DNA of 64,000 nt from Alphaproteobacteria bacterium (GTDB taxonomy: Bacteria > Pseudomonadota > Alphaproteobacteria > Caulobacterales > Hyphomonadaceae), in NCBI GenBank assembly GCA_018222605.1, contig JAAEZZ010000001.1, positions 412,088 through 476,087 of the forward strand, in the 5' to 3' direction. Below are positions 36,474 through 45,011 of the stretch, in pieces. A program made the translations under genes and the position numbers. The stretch's first letter is position 1. Every line of letters starts with the position of its first letter. The notes beneath the pieces were generated by a model that worked only from the letters and a program-made list of their open reading frames with translations, searched no databases and was not told the DNA's origin.

Positions 36474-38258
36474 TCAGTAGAATTCAACATTGTCGATTTC
36501 CAGCCAGACAGACTGATCGGCCTGTGCATGCATGCCAAAGGAGACGTCCAGCAATTCGGACACATTCAGCGGCGCGCCATCTTCCCCCTGAAGAGAGGCA
36601 AAGCTGATCTCGACGGTTTTCCATTCCGGACCAGCGACAAAGCTATGCTCACCTTCTCCGGATGTGGAGGACAAGATGATGTCATATGTATCGCTGCCGC
36701 GTGCTTCGAAGCGGACGCCGGTGAAGGCGCTGGCATCGACAGGAACAAACTCACCTGGTGACAAGGGCAGCGTCGCGAAGGCGAAGGGATCATCCTTCAG
36801 GGCCATCATGGCCGACATGTGCAGCGCCTTGCCGCCCCCTATACGCTCCACACGGCCCAGCATCACTTCCGAGCGTGGCAGACCGGCATCATATGTCTTG
36901 AAGCGACGGGCCCCATACTTCGTGGTCAGATCATCCGCTTCGAAGTCGTCAATGACAGACTGTGCTGGCGTGGCAGACGGACGGCCTGAGCCCTGCGGCT
37001 TCGTCAGCTGGCCGTCGGCAACCACCTGTACGCCATCGACAAAGACATGTTTCACATTCCGGATCTCTGAAATGCTGTCCCATGGATGCCCATCAACCAG
37101 AATGAAGTCTGCGCGTTTGCCGGCTTCGATGCTGCCGCGATCCTCTTCCAGCTTAAGCACAGCCGCGCTGTTGCGGGTTGCGGCCTGCAGGGCCTCGGCT
37201 GGCGTCAGGCCGAAATCGACCATCAGTTCCAGCTCTCTCAAATCCGCCTCACCAAAGGGATTGTTGTCGATCCCCTGATCGGTGCCCAGGGCCACGCGAA
37301 TGCCTGCGTCCAGGAAGGTTCGCATGTTCGCGCGGGAGCGTTCCTGACGGTACAGGACCATCGCGGCCGACACCTTGCTCATTTCCGCGAGTTCATGTTC
37401 GAAGGGTTCGTACACGGTCAGCGTTGGGGAATAGAGGACGTCATGTTCCTGCATCAGGCTGACGAGTTCCTCATCAGCATCTGCATCCTGAATGGCATGA
37501 ACGATGGCTGTGACACCGCCCTCGGCAGCGATTTTTCCGCCTTCCACCGTCACGGTATGGCTGAACACAGGCAGACCCGAAGCAGAGGCCGTGTCAACGA
37601 CAGCCTCAAGCGCATCTTCATTGATGCTGGTGAGATTGACCACTCCGCCATAGCGCCAGCCATCGGCAAACACCTTGATGGCATCGGGCTTGTAAGGCAG
37701 CAGGGACTCAACGGCCGCCTGCCCTTCACGCGCAGAGAAGACAACTTTCGTTATGTGTTCATCGCCCCACTCTGTTCCGTGTCCGTACGGAACGCCGATG
37801 CGGGCCGCGTAGAAGACGTGAGGCGACTGAATGGTCTTGTGATAGGCGCGCTTGCCCTCAAAGGATTCCGGAGCGGAATGGAAATCCGTTGCGGTCGTGA
37901 CGCCAGCTTTCAGGAGGTCCGTGGCAATGGACGCACGGGTTGCTCCATTCATGCCGGTCCAGTGCGTGTGCACATCGATCAGGCCCGGCAGCAGGGCCAG
38001 CCCATCCGCATCAATGATACGCGTTCCGGACGGGTATTTGGTAATCGTGTCTTCCACTGCAGAAAACCGGCCATCAATAACCAGCACGTCACCCTCATGC
38101 ACCGATCCATCCGTGACATCAAAGATATCTGCATCGCGGATCAGGAGAGCCTCTGCCGAAGCAGACGACATGGATGCACATCCCGTCAGGGCGGCAGTGC
38201 CGAGTGTTACACAGCATACGGCAAATACTCTCTTCAGAGCAGTTTTGTTGCCAATCAT
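36474..38258 (-). CDS. exported amidohydrolase with C-terminal CIA30-like domain
   Basis: A 594-residue two-domain protein with signal and lipobox-like LGTAALTGC. The amidohydrolase domain (about 35-430) has the metal motif LIDVHTHWTG, a later histidine in LPVFSHTVT and GTDQGID. The last 160 residues (VIDDFEADDL to WLEIDNVEFY) form a beta-sandwich like the CIA30/NDUFAF1 family seen on some secreted amidohydrolases. Related enzymes in Caulobacter annotated as prolidases hydrolyse Xaa-Arg/Lys or Xaa-Pro dipeptides. It lies seven bases after the next amidohydrolase gene in an operon. Confidence 0.8.
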   Translation of the reverse strand: MIGNKTALKRVFAVCCVTLGTAALTGCASMSSASAEALLIRDADIFDVTDGSVHEGDVLVIDGRFSAVEDTITKYPSGTRIIDADGLALLPGLIDVHTHWTGMNGATRASIATDLLKAGVTTATDFHSAPESFEGKRAYHKTIQSPHVFYAARIGVPYGHGTEWGDEHITKVVFSAREGQAAVESLLPYKPDAIKVFADGWRYGGVVNLTSINEDALEAVVDTASASGLPVFSHTVTVEGGKIAAEGGVTAIVHAIQDADADEELVSLMQEHDVLYSPTLTVYEPFEHELAEMSKVSAAMVLYRQERSRANMRTFLDAGIRVALGTDQGIDNNPFGEADLRELELMVDFGLTPAEALQAATRNSAAVLKLEEDRGSIEAGKRADFILVDGHPWDSISEIRNVKHVFVDGVQVVADGQLTKPQGSGRPSATPAQSVIDDFEADDLTTKYGARRFKTYDAGLPRSEVMLGRVERIGGGKALHMSAMMALKDDPFAFATLPLSPGEFVPVDASAFTGVRFEARGSDTYDIILSSTSGEGEHSFVAGPEWKTVEISFASLQGEDGAPLNVSELLDVSFGMHAQADQSVWLEIDNVEFY

Positions 38259-38265
38259 GATTTCA

Positions 38266-39513
38266 TTACTCTCCAGATTTCACGTATTTCTTGCGCAGGA
38301 CGGTCAGCCGGTCTGTCTTCGGCTGCGCCTCTCCGCGAACATATAGCACGACCAGATCGGTCAGCGGCTGCAGCGGGTCGCCTGACCAGACCGCGATGTC
38401 GGCGTCCTGGCCGACAGCGATCTCTCCGCCGGTCGTGTCGCCGAACATGCGCGCGGGATTAATCGTGATTGCCTTGATTGCGGCGTCATAAGGCAGCCCA
38501 TGGGCGACCGCCATACCGGCATGATAGCGCGTCAGGCGTACATCATGGCCGTCACGATTGCTCGTCAGGGCAAGCTTCACACCTGCCGCATTAAGGCGTG
38601 TGGCATTCTCGATAGAGGCCCGGACCTGATCAAAGTTTGAGGGCAGATTATCGATTGGGTTGAGAACGACAGAGGCATCTGCCGCAGCGATCTCATCCGC
38701 CACGACCCAGCCCTCGGCGGCGCCGACCAGAACCATTTTGAGGTTCAGGGCCTTGCCGATCTTGAGCATCTGGGAAATGTCAGACGCGCGGTCAACTTCA
38801 ATGATGAGCGGGGCCTCACCTCTGGCAACAGGCGCCAGCGCATCCAGGTCCGCACGGGTCCAGTTTTTCTGGATCAAACCGGACATATCCCCCGGCGTCT
38901 CCTTTGCGGCATAGATGGATGCGTCTTCCAAAATGGACTTCAGCATAGGGAACATTGCAGCGCGGCCCGTCTTCACACCGCGTAGACTAATCGTCACGCC
39001 TGCATGTGGCAGGATGATCGGGTCTTGCCCGTCACCTGTATCAATGACAGCCGCCTGCCCGCCAAAGCTCAGCTTTTCCTGCCTGCCGCTTCCCAGTCCC
39101 GGTGTGACTATGGCGCGGCTGATACCACCATTTCGGGCGACGGGAATCAGCGTCGACGCAGGATTGACCGCATACTGGATTTCAACACTCGCAGAGAGGT
39201 CAGACGTCTTAGCAGAGCTGTCATTCGCATTGGCGCGATCATTTATTTCCACCACGCCCAGCGTTGTATTGGCGGCAACCAGGCCTGGCGTTATGGTCCG
39301 CCCTGTCATGTCGATGATTTCAGCGCCCGCAGGCACGGTCACGGCCTCACCAATCGCAGCAATCTTGCCGTCCTTGATAAGGATGGAGGTATCCTCCAGC
39401 TGACCAGCAGAACTGGCGGTCAGAACCTTGGCGTGTTCCAGAACCAGGGTCTGGGCGTAAAGCGGCAGTGAAATACAGGCCGCGACGCAAAGGGATGTCA
39501 TGAGTTTCAACAT
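38266..39513 (-). CDS. amidohydrolase-like protein without the metal HxH motif
   Basis: A 415-residue exported protein: signal peptide CVAACISLPLYA, then the amidohydrolase beta-sandwich ILIKDGKIAAIGE...IDMTGRTITPGLV. Where the active partner has DAHSHLG, this protein has AANTTLG, so the first two metal histidines are missing. The C-terminal TINPARMFGD...GQDADIAVWSGDPLQP is intact. It is probably a non-catalytic subunit or pseudoenzyme paired with the upstream amidohydrolase; the genes share one base in TAATG. Confidence 0.8.
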   Translation of the reverse strand: MLKLMTSLCVAACISLPLYAQTLVLEHAKVLTASSAGQLEDTSILIKDGKIAAIGEAVTVPAGAEIIDMTGRTITPGLVAANTTLGVVEINDRANANDSSAKTSDLSASVEIQYAVNPASTLIPVARNGGISRAIVTPGLGSGRQEKLSFGGQAAVIDTGDGQDPIILPHAGVTISLRGVKTGRAAMFPMLKSILEDASIYAAKETPGDMSGLIQKNWTRADLDALAPVARGEAPLIIEVDRASDISQMLKIGKALNLKMVLVGAAEGWVVADEIAAADASVVLNPIDNLPSNFDQVRASIENATRLNAAGVKLALTSNRDGHDVRLTRYHAGMAVAHGLPYDAAIKAITINPARMFGDTTGGEIAVGQDADIAVWSGDPLQPLTDLVVLYVRGEAQPKTDRLTVLRKKYVKSGE

Positions 39514-40850
39514 TATTGGACCTCCTCACCATACTGGCCTGCCAGGAAGTCCGAAGACTCCTCGTCTGTTTCGGTCTCATCCACGACCATCACGCCATCA
39601 ATGAACACCTTGTCCGCCACACTGTAGACGCTGAAAGGATCACCGGACCACAGCACGATGTCGGCCATCTTGCCGGGCTCCAATGTTCCGGTCTGGTCTG
39701 AAATGCCCATCAGTTCGGCCGGATTTGCCGTGATCCATCTAATCGCAGTTTCATATCCAAAGTCGTATCCAGCGCGGCGCGCAGAGGCCAGGGCCATCGC
39801 GGCTTCGGTGTTCATATGCTGGATAAGGATTGAGTTGTCCGAGTGCAGAACAGTCTTCACGCCGGCATCTTCCAGAACGGCCGGAGTAGCATCCGAGGCA
39901 TCATAAGCCTCCATCTTGAAGCCCCACCGGCGCGCCCATGTCGCAATGCCGATGTCTTCTGTCTTCAGTAGCGGCGCAATCTTGTAGGCTTCGGTCGCAT
40001 GGTGGAACGAACCGATCTTGAAGCCATACTCATGCGAGATGTCGATCAAATGTGCCATCTCATCGGCGCGGTAGCAGTGCACGACGGGGATGATCTCCCC
40101 ATCCAGAACCTTGGCCATCGTTTCCAGCTGCAAGTCGACCGGAGCGGACGGGTCGGCCTCATGCTTCGCCTTGTACTCGCGTGCCTTGGCCCAGGCCTTT
40201 CGGAATTCAGACATCACGCCCATGCGGGTGAAAGGCTTTTTGCCTGCCCCGCCGTAAATCTTCACGGGGTTTTCCCCGCACGCCATTTTCAGGAAGTATG
40301 GTGCGTCAGGAAACTTCATCTCCTGAACAGTCGCCGCTTCCACATTCTTCAATGTAACACCTTTGCCTGCGATCAGATTGGTAGAGCCGGGCAGGATGGT
40401 CAGCGTTGTAACACCGCCGCGTCGTGCCTGCTCAAAGCCTGGATCCTGCGGCCAGACGGCATCTTCTGCACTGATGCCAGCGGTATTGTTTCCGGTTTTC
40501 TCGTTCAGATCCATATTCGACGGAAAAAGGGGCGTCGGATACACACCCAGATGAGAGTGCGCATCAATGATGCCAGGCGTGACCCAGCGGCCCGCTGCAT
40601 CAATAATTTCCGCATTCCCGGGCACTTTGACGGTCTTGCCGACCGAAACAATCCGGCCATTGGCAAAAACCACCGTACCATCCTCGATCAAGGGGGAGGA
40701 TGCCGTGAGAATATTGGCGTGCGTGATTGCGATGGGCCGGGCCTGCTCGCCCGCGACTGCTATCTGCTCCTGTCGGACCTCTTTGGCACTCGCGCATGAG
40801 GGCAATAAAGCCGCCGCGCTCAACAGGGTTGTTACTAGCAATCTCTTCAT
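39513..40850 (-). CDS. exported amidohydrolase (imidazolonepropionase/dipeptidase-like)
   Basis: A protein of about 445 residues with signal peptide (LLVTTLLSAAALLPSCASA, ending near a possible lipobox). The metal-binding motif is GIIDAHSHLGVYPTP, with later histidines in IIPVVHCYRADEM and KIGSFHHATEAYK and the aspartate in VLHSDNSILI. It hydrolyses an amide or cyclic substrate in the periplasm; the neighbouring receptor and AGCS carrier favour peptides. ATG 40850 is preferred over GTG 40853 by its spacing to GGGAG. It is paired with the HxH-deficient protein downstream. Confidence 0.83.
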   Translation of the reverse strand: MKRLLVTTLLSAAALLPSCASAKEVRQEQIAVAGEQARPIAITHANILTASSPLIEDGTVVFANGRIVSVGKTVKVPGNAEIIDAAGRWVTPGIIDAHSHLGVYPTPLFPSNMDLNEKTGNNTAGISAEDAVWPQDPGFEQARRGGVTTLTILPGSTNLIAGKGVTLKNVEAATVQEMKFPDAPYFLKMACGENPVKIYGGAGKKPFTRMGVMSEFRKAWAKAREYKAKHEADPSAPVDLQLETMAKVLDGEIIPVVHCYRADEMAHLIDISHEYGFKIGSFHHATEAYKIAPLLKTEDIGIATWARRWGFKMEAYDASDATPAVLEDAGVKTVLHSDNSILIQHMNTEAAMALASARRAGYDFGYETAIRWITANPAELMGISDQTGTLEPGKMADIVLWSGDPFSVYSVADKVFIDGVMVVDETETDEESSDFLAGQYGEEVQ

Positions 40851-40889
40851 CACGAACTCCCAAAATGGAAAAGCGGGTTATTCTTGGAA

Positions 40890-40924
40890 ATACACCCCGC
40901 CAGGTCGAACCGTGCGGGGTGTAT
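40890..40924 (-). promoter_or_regulatory. intercistronic stem-loop after the receptor gene
   Basis: ATACACCCCGC (40890-40900) and GCGGGGTGTAT (40914-40924) form a perfect 11-bp stem with a 13-base loop, between the TonB receptor stop and the amidohydrolase start. There is only a short T stretch after it on the minus strand, so it more likely tunes read-through or protects the receptor mRNA than ends transcription. Confidence 0.6.
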
Positions 40925-40941
40925 CAGGTCATATCAGATCA

Positions 40942-43908
40942 TCAGAAATTGATGGTCGCGCCGACAAAGATATACCGGCCCTGGGCATCATAGACTTGGG
41001 GATAGGTGTTCCCGCGGCCATCCGTTTCCCCGCCGCCATAACCGGAGAGGGATGTCAGAGGCGGATCCTGATCGAAGATGTTGTTCACACCAGCACGCAA
41101 GCGCAGCTTTTCAGACACTTCATAGCGTGCCGCGAGATCGAAGTAGGATGTCGCGTCCAGTTCGTTCACTGCGGTTGGCGCAGAAGAGTACTGATCCACA
41201 GAGGAGATGTAACGCCAGCTGAAGATCGTCGACAGTTTGTCGCGCGTCCAGTCCAACGCCACACGGTGACGATACTCCGGTGCCGGATTGTTGCAGGCAT
41301 CACCGTGATAGCCCGCACAATCCAATTCTGGTGAGCCTGGCAGGGATTGTGATGTCAGCTCGTTAAGGATTGTCGAAGCATAGGTGACTTTCATGTCGCC
41401 CGCATTGTTCAGACCAAAACGGTCCAGCCCGAAACCATAAGATGCGCTGATGTCAAAGCCCGTCGTCTTCAGAAGACCGGTATTGATAAGCGTACTCTGG
41501 ATATAGGACTCACCACTGACCAGGAACAATGTACCTGCGGAATCACGATTGATGAGACTACAATAGTTCGCATCGCCCGTGTCCAGACACTGGCCCAGCG
41601 TCTCGCTTGGGTCGACCATACCGATGAAATCGTCAACTTCGATGGAGAAGTAGTCGACGCTGGCAACAAAGCCCGGCAGGTAGCTTGGCTCATACACGAA
41701 GCCGCCCGTCCAGGTATCGGAGATTTCCGGGTCAAGATTCGGGTTGCCCCCGGCCAGAGTAGGAATGTTATCGGCGCTATCCAAAATCGTGCCATATTGC
41801 GCCGCAGTGACACCGGTTCTCATACACTCATCCAGAGAGCGGAAGGGCTCCGGCGTTGTCGTGTTGGGGTCGAAATCACCTGCACACGGATCTTTCAGGC
41901 CATTGGGCTGACCGGAGAGTGTGCCCCGGCCAATTTCTTGTGGCGCAAACAATTCGATCGGGTTCGGTGACCGCGTAGCCCGCTGATACTGTGTGCGCAG
42001 GCGCAGATCAGAAATCGGACGCCACGACGCACCGAAGGAGTACGTGCTCTGTGTGCCTGTGGTGTCATAATAATCAGAGTAACGATACGCGGCAGAGAGG
42101 GTCAGCTCTTCTGCGAACGGCTTGTCCTGAAGGATCGGCGCCTGAATCTCTGTGAAAAGTTCGTAGACCGGTACTTCGCCCGCAACCGCAACACGCTGAC
42201 TGGTCGTCGTGTCGCTGGAATCCGGCGTCAGGGAGAGTGAGTCCTTGCGGTACTCAAAGCCGATGGCAGCGCTGACACCTTCAGATGCGAACGGGCTGAC
42301 AACGCCCCAACGGTCCAGGTTCTCAGACAGCGTACCGCCAATGACGGTTTGCTCCGTATCACCTATACGCAGGGTCGGCATGGTCACATAATCGGACGCC
42401 GCCCTGGTGATGCCATTGGGAGAGAAGATATCAAACGGAATACAGTTTGGATCTTCGCCGGTCAGAACAGAACGGCAGACGATGTCGCCGGTGTCAGGGT
42501 CAGTCACAGCATCCAGAGCGCGCGTGACGCGGGAGGTGGACACATCGTTCAGAAGAAGCTCCGTATAGTCGACTTTTGCATGCTGGGCGAAGAGCTCGTA
42601 ATCGACACCACCAAAGATTTCACCGCGAATACCACCAACGATACGCTGGGTATTGAGGTGGAAATTGTTGACGCGCGCAAAGTCCATGTTGCGGCGACCA
42701 ATTCTCAGCGGAGCCCGCGGTACGCCGTCATTATCGACGTAGACGCTGCCCGCATCACAGAATGTGGCCAGCATTTCAGACGTCAGCAGCGGATTATCGC
42801 AATTGATGGAAGATGTCCGTCCAAGAGCGAGCCCGCCCGGGCCGACCTGAGCTTCGGTTTTATTGTCCGTGACGGAGAAATCCATGAAAAATTCCATGTT
42901 CTCCTTCAGGTCATAACGGACAAATGCCCCATAGGTGTAACGCTCGCGCGGGCGCTGAAGATAGTTACCGGCGGCGAAGTTGTAGGCATCCGTAGACTGA
43001 TTGTAGTTCCGCAGATCACCACTGGTTTCGTCGACAACCAGGTTGAAGCCGCCTGCTCCGGTACGGGAGTAGCGCGTCAGGCGCGGCATGGAGCCGGAAC
43101 CGCTACAGCCGAAATCCGTGCCGTCATTGCGCGTGGTGAACGGGCAGGCCGTGATGTCACGGTCTTCCCAGCGCACGGCATTATCCTTGGAGTAGCCAGC
43201 ATATGCGGTGATGTTGCCGCGGTCATCATCAAAGTTTTTGCCTGCAACCAGGTTGATGTCTCCGGACTCGCCATCGAAGATGCTGTCCGGGTTCGGTTGG
43301 TCGTAATCAGACAGTACACGCTCAATATCGGAATTGTTGTTGCCTGCCTGGAAGATGCTGCCCTGAACGTCCAGCTCAAGGCCTTCAAAGTCGCGCTTCA
43401 TGATGAAGTTCACAACACCGGCGACAGCGTCAGAACCGTATACGGCCGTTGCACCGCCGGTAAGAACTTCAACGCGGTCGACCAGTTGGGACGGAATCTG
43501 GTTCAGGTCAGCAGCCACATTGATGGGCGAGCCATAAGGAAGGCGTTTGCCGTCCACCAGCACAAGCGTTCTGTTGGCACCAAGGCCGCGTAGGTTCACA
43601 GTTGCCTGCGCACCGTTCACGCCTGAAGTGGACCCCTGCCCCGATGCCACTTGCGGCAGCGTTCCAAGCAAATCTTCAACGCGCGTCACACCGCGCACGT
43701 CAACTTCGCCACCATCCAGAACAGCCACAGAGCTGCTGGAGGTCAGATTGGCATTACCGAGACGGCTACCCGTGATGACAACCGTGTCGAAGGCGACTTC
43801 TTCATCCGTGTCGTCGACTTGTGCCATCGCGCCGCCCGCCAGGGCGGCAGCCAGGACGAGTGAAGACGCGCCCCGGACAAGAATTGAGCTTCTGGATTTT
43901 CTAAACAT
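40942..43908 (-). CDS. TonB-dependent outer-membrane receptor
   Basis: An approximately 988-residue receptor. Signal peptide VLAAALAGGAMA is followed by an acidic N-terminus and a possible TonB box FDTVVITGSR. The plug domain contains VNLRGLGANRTLVLVDGKRL and RVEVLTGGATAVYGSDAVAGV, and the 22-strand barrel ends with YIFVGATINF. It takes up a bulky substrate across the outer membrane with TonB energy. As the first gene of the amidohydrolase-AGCS series it probably imports peptides or their derivatives. GAGGGGAAGC precedes ATG 43908. Confidence 0.93.
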   Translation of the reverse strand: MFRKSRSSILVRGASSLVLAAALAGGAMAQVDDTDEEVAFDTVVITGSRLGNANLTSSSSVAVLDGGEVDVRGVTRVEDLLGTLPQVASGQGSTSGVNGAQATVNLRGLGANRTLVLVDGKRLPYGSPINVAADLNQIPSQLVDRVEVLTGGATAVYGSDAVAGVVNFIMKRDFEGLELDVQGSIFQAGNNNSDIERVLSDYDQPNPDSIFDGESGDINLVAGKNFDDDRGNITAYAGYSKDNAVRWEDRDITACPFTTRNDGTDFGCSGSGSMPRLTRYSRTGAGGFNLVVDETSGDLRNYNQSTDAYNFAAGNYLQRPRERYTYGAFVRYDLKENMEFFMDFSVTDNKTEAQVGPGGLALGRTSSINCDNPLLTSEMLATFCDAGSVYVDNDGVPRAPLRIGRRNMDFARVNNFHLNTQRIVGGIRGEIFGGVDYELFAQHAKVDYTELLLNDVSTSRVTRALDAVTDPDTGDIVCRSVLTGEDPNCIPFDIFSPNGITRAASDYVTMPTLRIGDTEQTVIGGTLSENLDRWGVVSPFASEGVSAAIGFEYRKDSLSLTPDSSDTTTSQRVAVAGEVPVYELFTEIQAPILQDKPFAEELTLSAAYRYSDYYDTTGTQSTYSFGASWRPISDLRLRTQYQRATRSPNPIELFAPQEIGRGTLSGQPNGLKDPCAGDFDPNTTTPEPFRSLDECMRTGVTAAQYGTILDSADNIPTLAGGNPNLDPEISDTWTGGFVYEPSYLPGFVASVDYFSIEVDDFIGMVDPSETLGQCLDTGDANYCSLINRDSAGTLFLVSGESYIQSTLINTGLLKTTGFDISASYGFGLDRFGLNNAGDMKVTYASTILNELTSQSLPGSPELDCAGYHGDACNNPAPEYRHRVALDWTRDKLSTIFSWRYISSVDQYSSAPTAVNELDATSYFDLAARYEVSEKLRLRAGVNNIFDQDPPLTSLSGYGGGETDGRGNTYPQVYDAQGRYIFVGATINF

Positions 43909-43995
43909 GCTTCCCCTCATGAAAGACTAGAGTTTGTTTTGCGTGATCCTGATCACCGCGAAATCTGGAACGCGGACGCGTATTGAGCGCCGCTG

Positions 43996-44036
43996 TTGAA
44001 GTCCACTCACAAGCCATTTGAAGTTCACTTACAAAC
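43996..44036. promoter_or_regulatory. tandem 19-bp direct repeats upstream of the receptor operon
   Basis: TTGAAGTCCACTCACAAGC (43996-44014) and TTGAAGTTCACTTACAAAC (44018-44036) differ at three of 19 positions and are offset by exactly 22 bases, about two helical turns, so a protein could bind both on one face. They lie 88-128 bases upstream of the receptor start in the 383-base divergent region 43909-44291, which otherwise holds AT-rich DNA and no gene. Confidence 0.55.
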
Positions 44037-44240
44037 GATTGCGGCCTTGAACTGTCCTGAGTAATTCGCGATATCCCTCTCACCTTAGATTTGCCGAGCG
44101 CACACTGCCCGAAAGTGCAAACACACGCAGAAATCTCCCTCGGTACGTCACGACCCTGTTCTTCTGATGGGCTCTTGGTGTGACGATAATGTAAAGGCTA
44201 AGGCGGCATCATTGGGAAGTACACCGAAATTTTTTAAGTT

Positions 44241-44281
44241 TTATCCCATTTTTTACTTATATTATCATATTTTTGGGATAA
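44241..44281. promoter_or_regulatory. Lrp-type operator candidate at the regulator's own promoter
   Basis: TTATCCCA (44241-44248) and TGGGATAA (44274-44281) are perfect inverses around 25 bases of almost pure A/T, ending 10 bases before the Lrp gene. Lrp/AsnC octamers bind such widely spaced AT-rich palindromes and repress their own genes. Confidence 0.55.
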
Positions 44282-44291
44282 TGTTACTGTT

Positions 44292-44771
44292 ATGAGCAAA
44301 CTCGCAAAACTAGATGATATCGATCGCCGGATCCTGAATGCCCTTCAGCAGGACGCTTCCCTCTCGATTCAGGACATCGCCGACAAGGTTGGCCTCTCCA
44401 CCAATCCATGTTGGCGCCGCATAAAGCGTCTGGAAGATGAAGGCGTCATCCTGAAGCGTGTGGCGCTGCTCGATCCCGCAACTGTGGGTCTTGGTATAAC
44501 CGTATTTGTATCTGTACGCACAGAAAATCACAGCAAGTCATGGCTTGATGTGTTTGCCCGGTCAGTCGACATAATCCCTGAAATCATTGAGTGCCATCGC
44601 CTGACTGGGAAGGATGACTACCTTCTCAAAATCCAGGTTGGCAGCATCGACCATTATGATCATGTCTATAAGCGGTTTGTCGAACTCGTCCCGAATCTCG
44701 TTGATGTCTCCTCTACATTCTCGATGGAGACCGTGAAGTTCTCGACCTCGCTCAGCCTGCCCTCCAACTGA
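44292..44771 (+). CDS. Lrp/AsnC-family transcriptional regulator
   Basis: A 159-residue regulator. The N-terminal winged helix is LDDIDRRILNALQQDASLS...LSTNPCWRRIKRLEDEGVI, and the C-terminal RAM effector domain contains VFVSVRTENH and LTGKDDYLLKIQV. Such proteins sense amino acids. The gene is divergent from the receptor-amidohydrolase-AGCS series and is the likely local regulator. ATG 44292 has no clear ribosome binding site. A hairpin CGATATT-GAAGA-AATATCG (44826-44844), with a T run eight bases later, may end the transcript. Confidence 0.92.
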   Translation: MSKLAKLDDIDRRILNALQQDASLSIQDIADKVGLSTNPCWRRIKRLEDEGVILKRVALLDPATVGLGITVFVSVRTENHSKSWLDVFARSVDIIPEIIECHRLTGKDDYLLKIQVGSIDHYDHVYKRFVELVPNLVDVSSTFSMETVKFSTSLSLPSN

Positions 44772-45011
44772 TCTCCAAGTTCAAACTGGGTGCAAATAAC
44801 CTGGATACAGGAATCTGCATGAACTCGATATTGAAGAAATATCGCAGCATATTTTTTTCCAATTTTTCCATGATATGGATGCTTCTATGTGATCAGAAGT
44901 CACATTTCACCCAATATTTACCTCAAGGTTGACCAACCCATCAACGCTGACGAGCACGCAGAACCGCTGGCCACCGCGGTCAGCACGTTTCGTCCACGAG
45001 GGTACATTTCT

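Noticed and set aside
37086..38462. 458-codon plus-strand open frame opposite the amidohydrolase genes
   Set aside because: Antisense shadow without domain signatures or a ribosome binding site.
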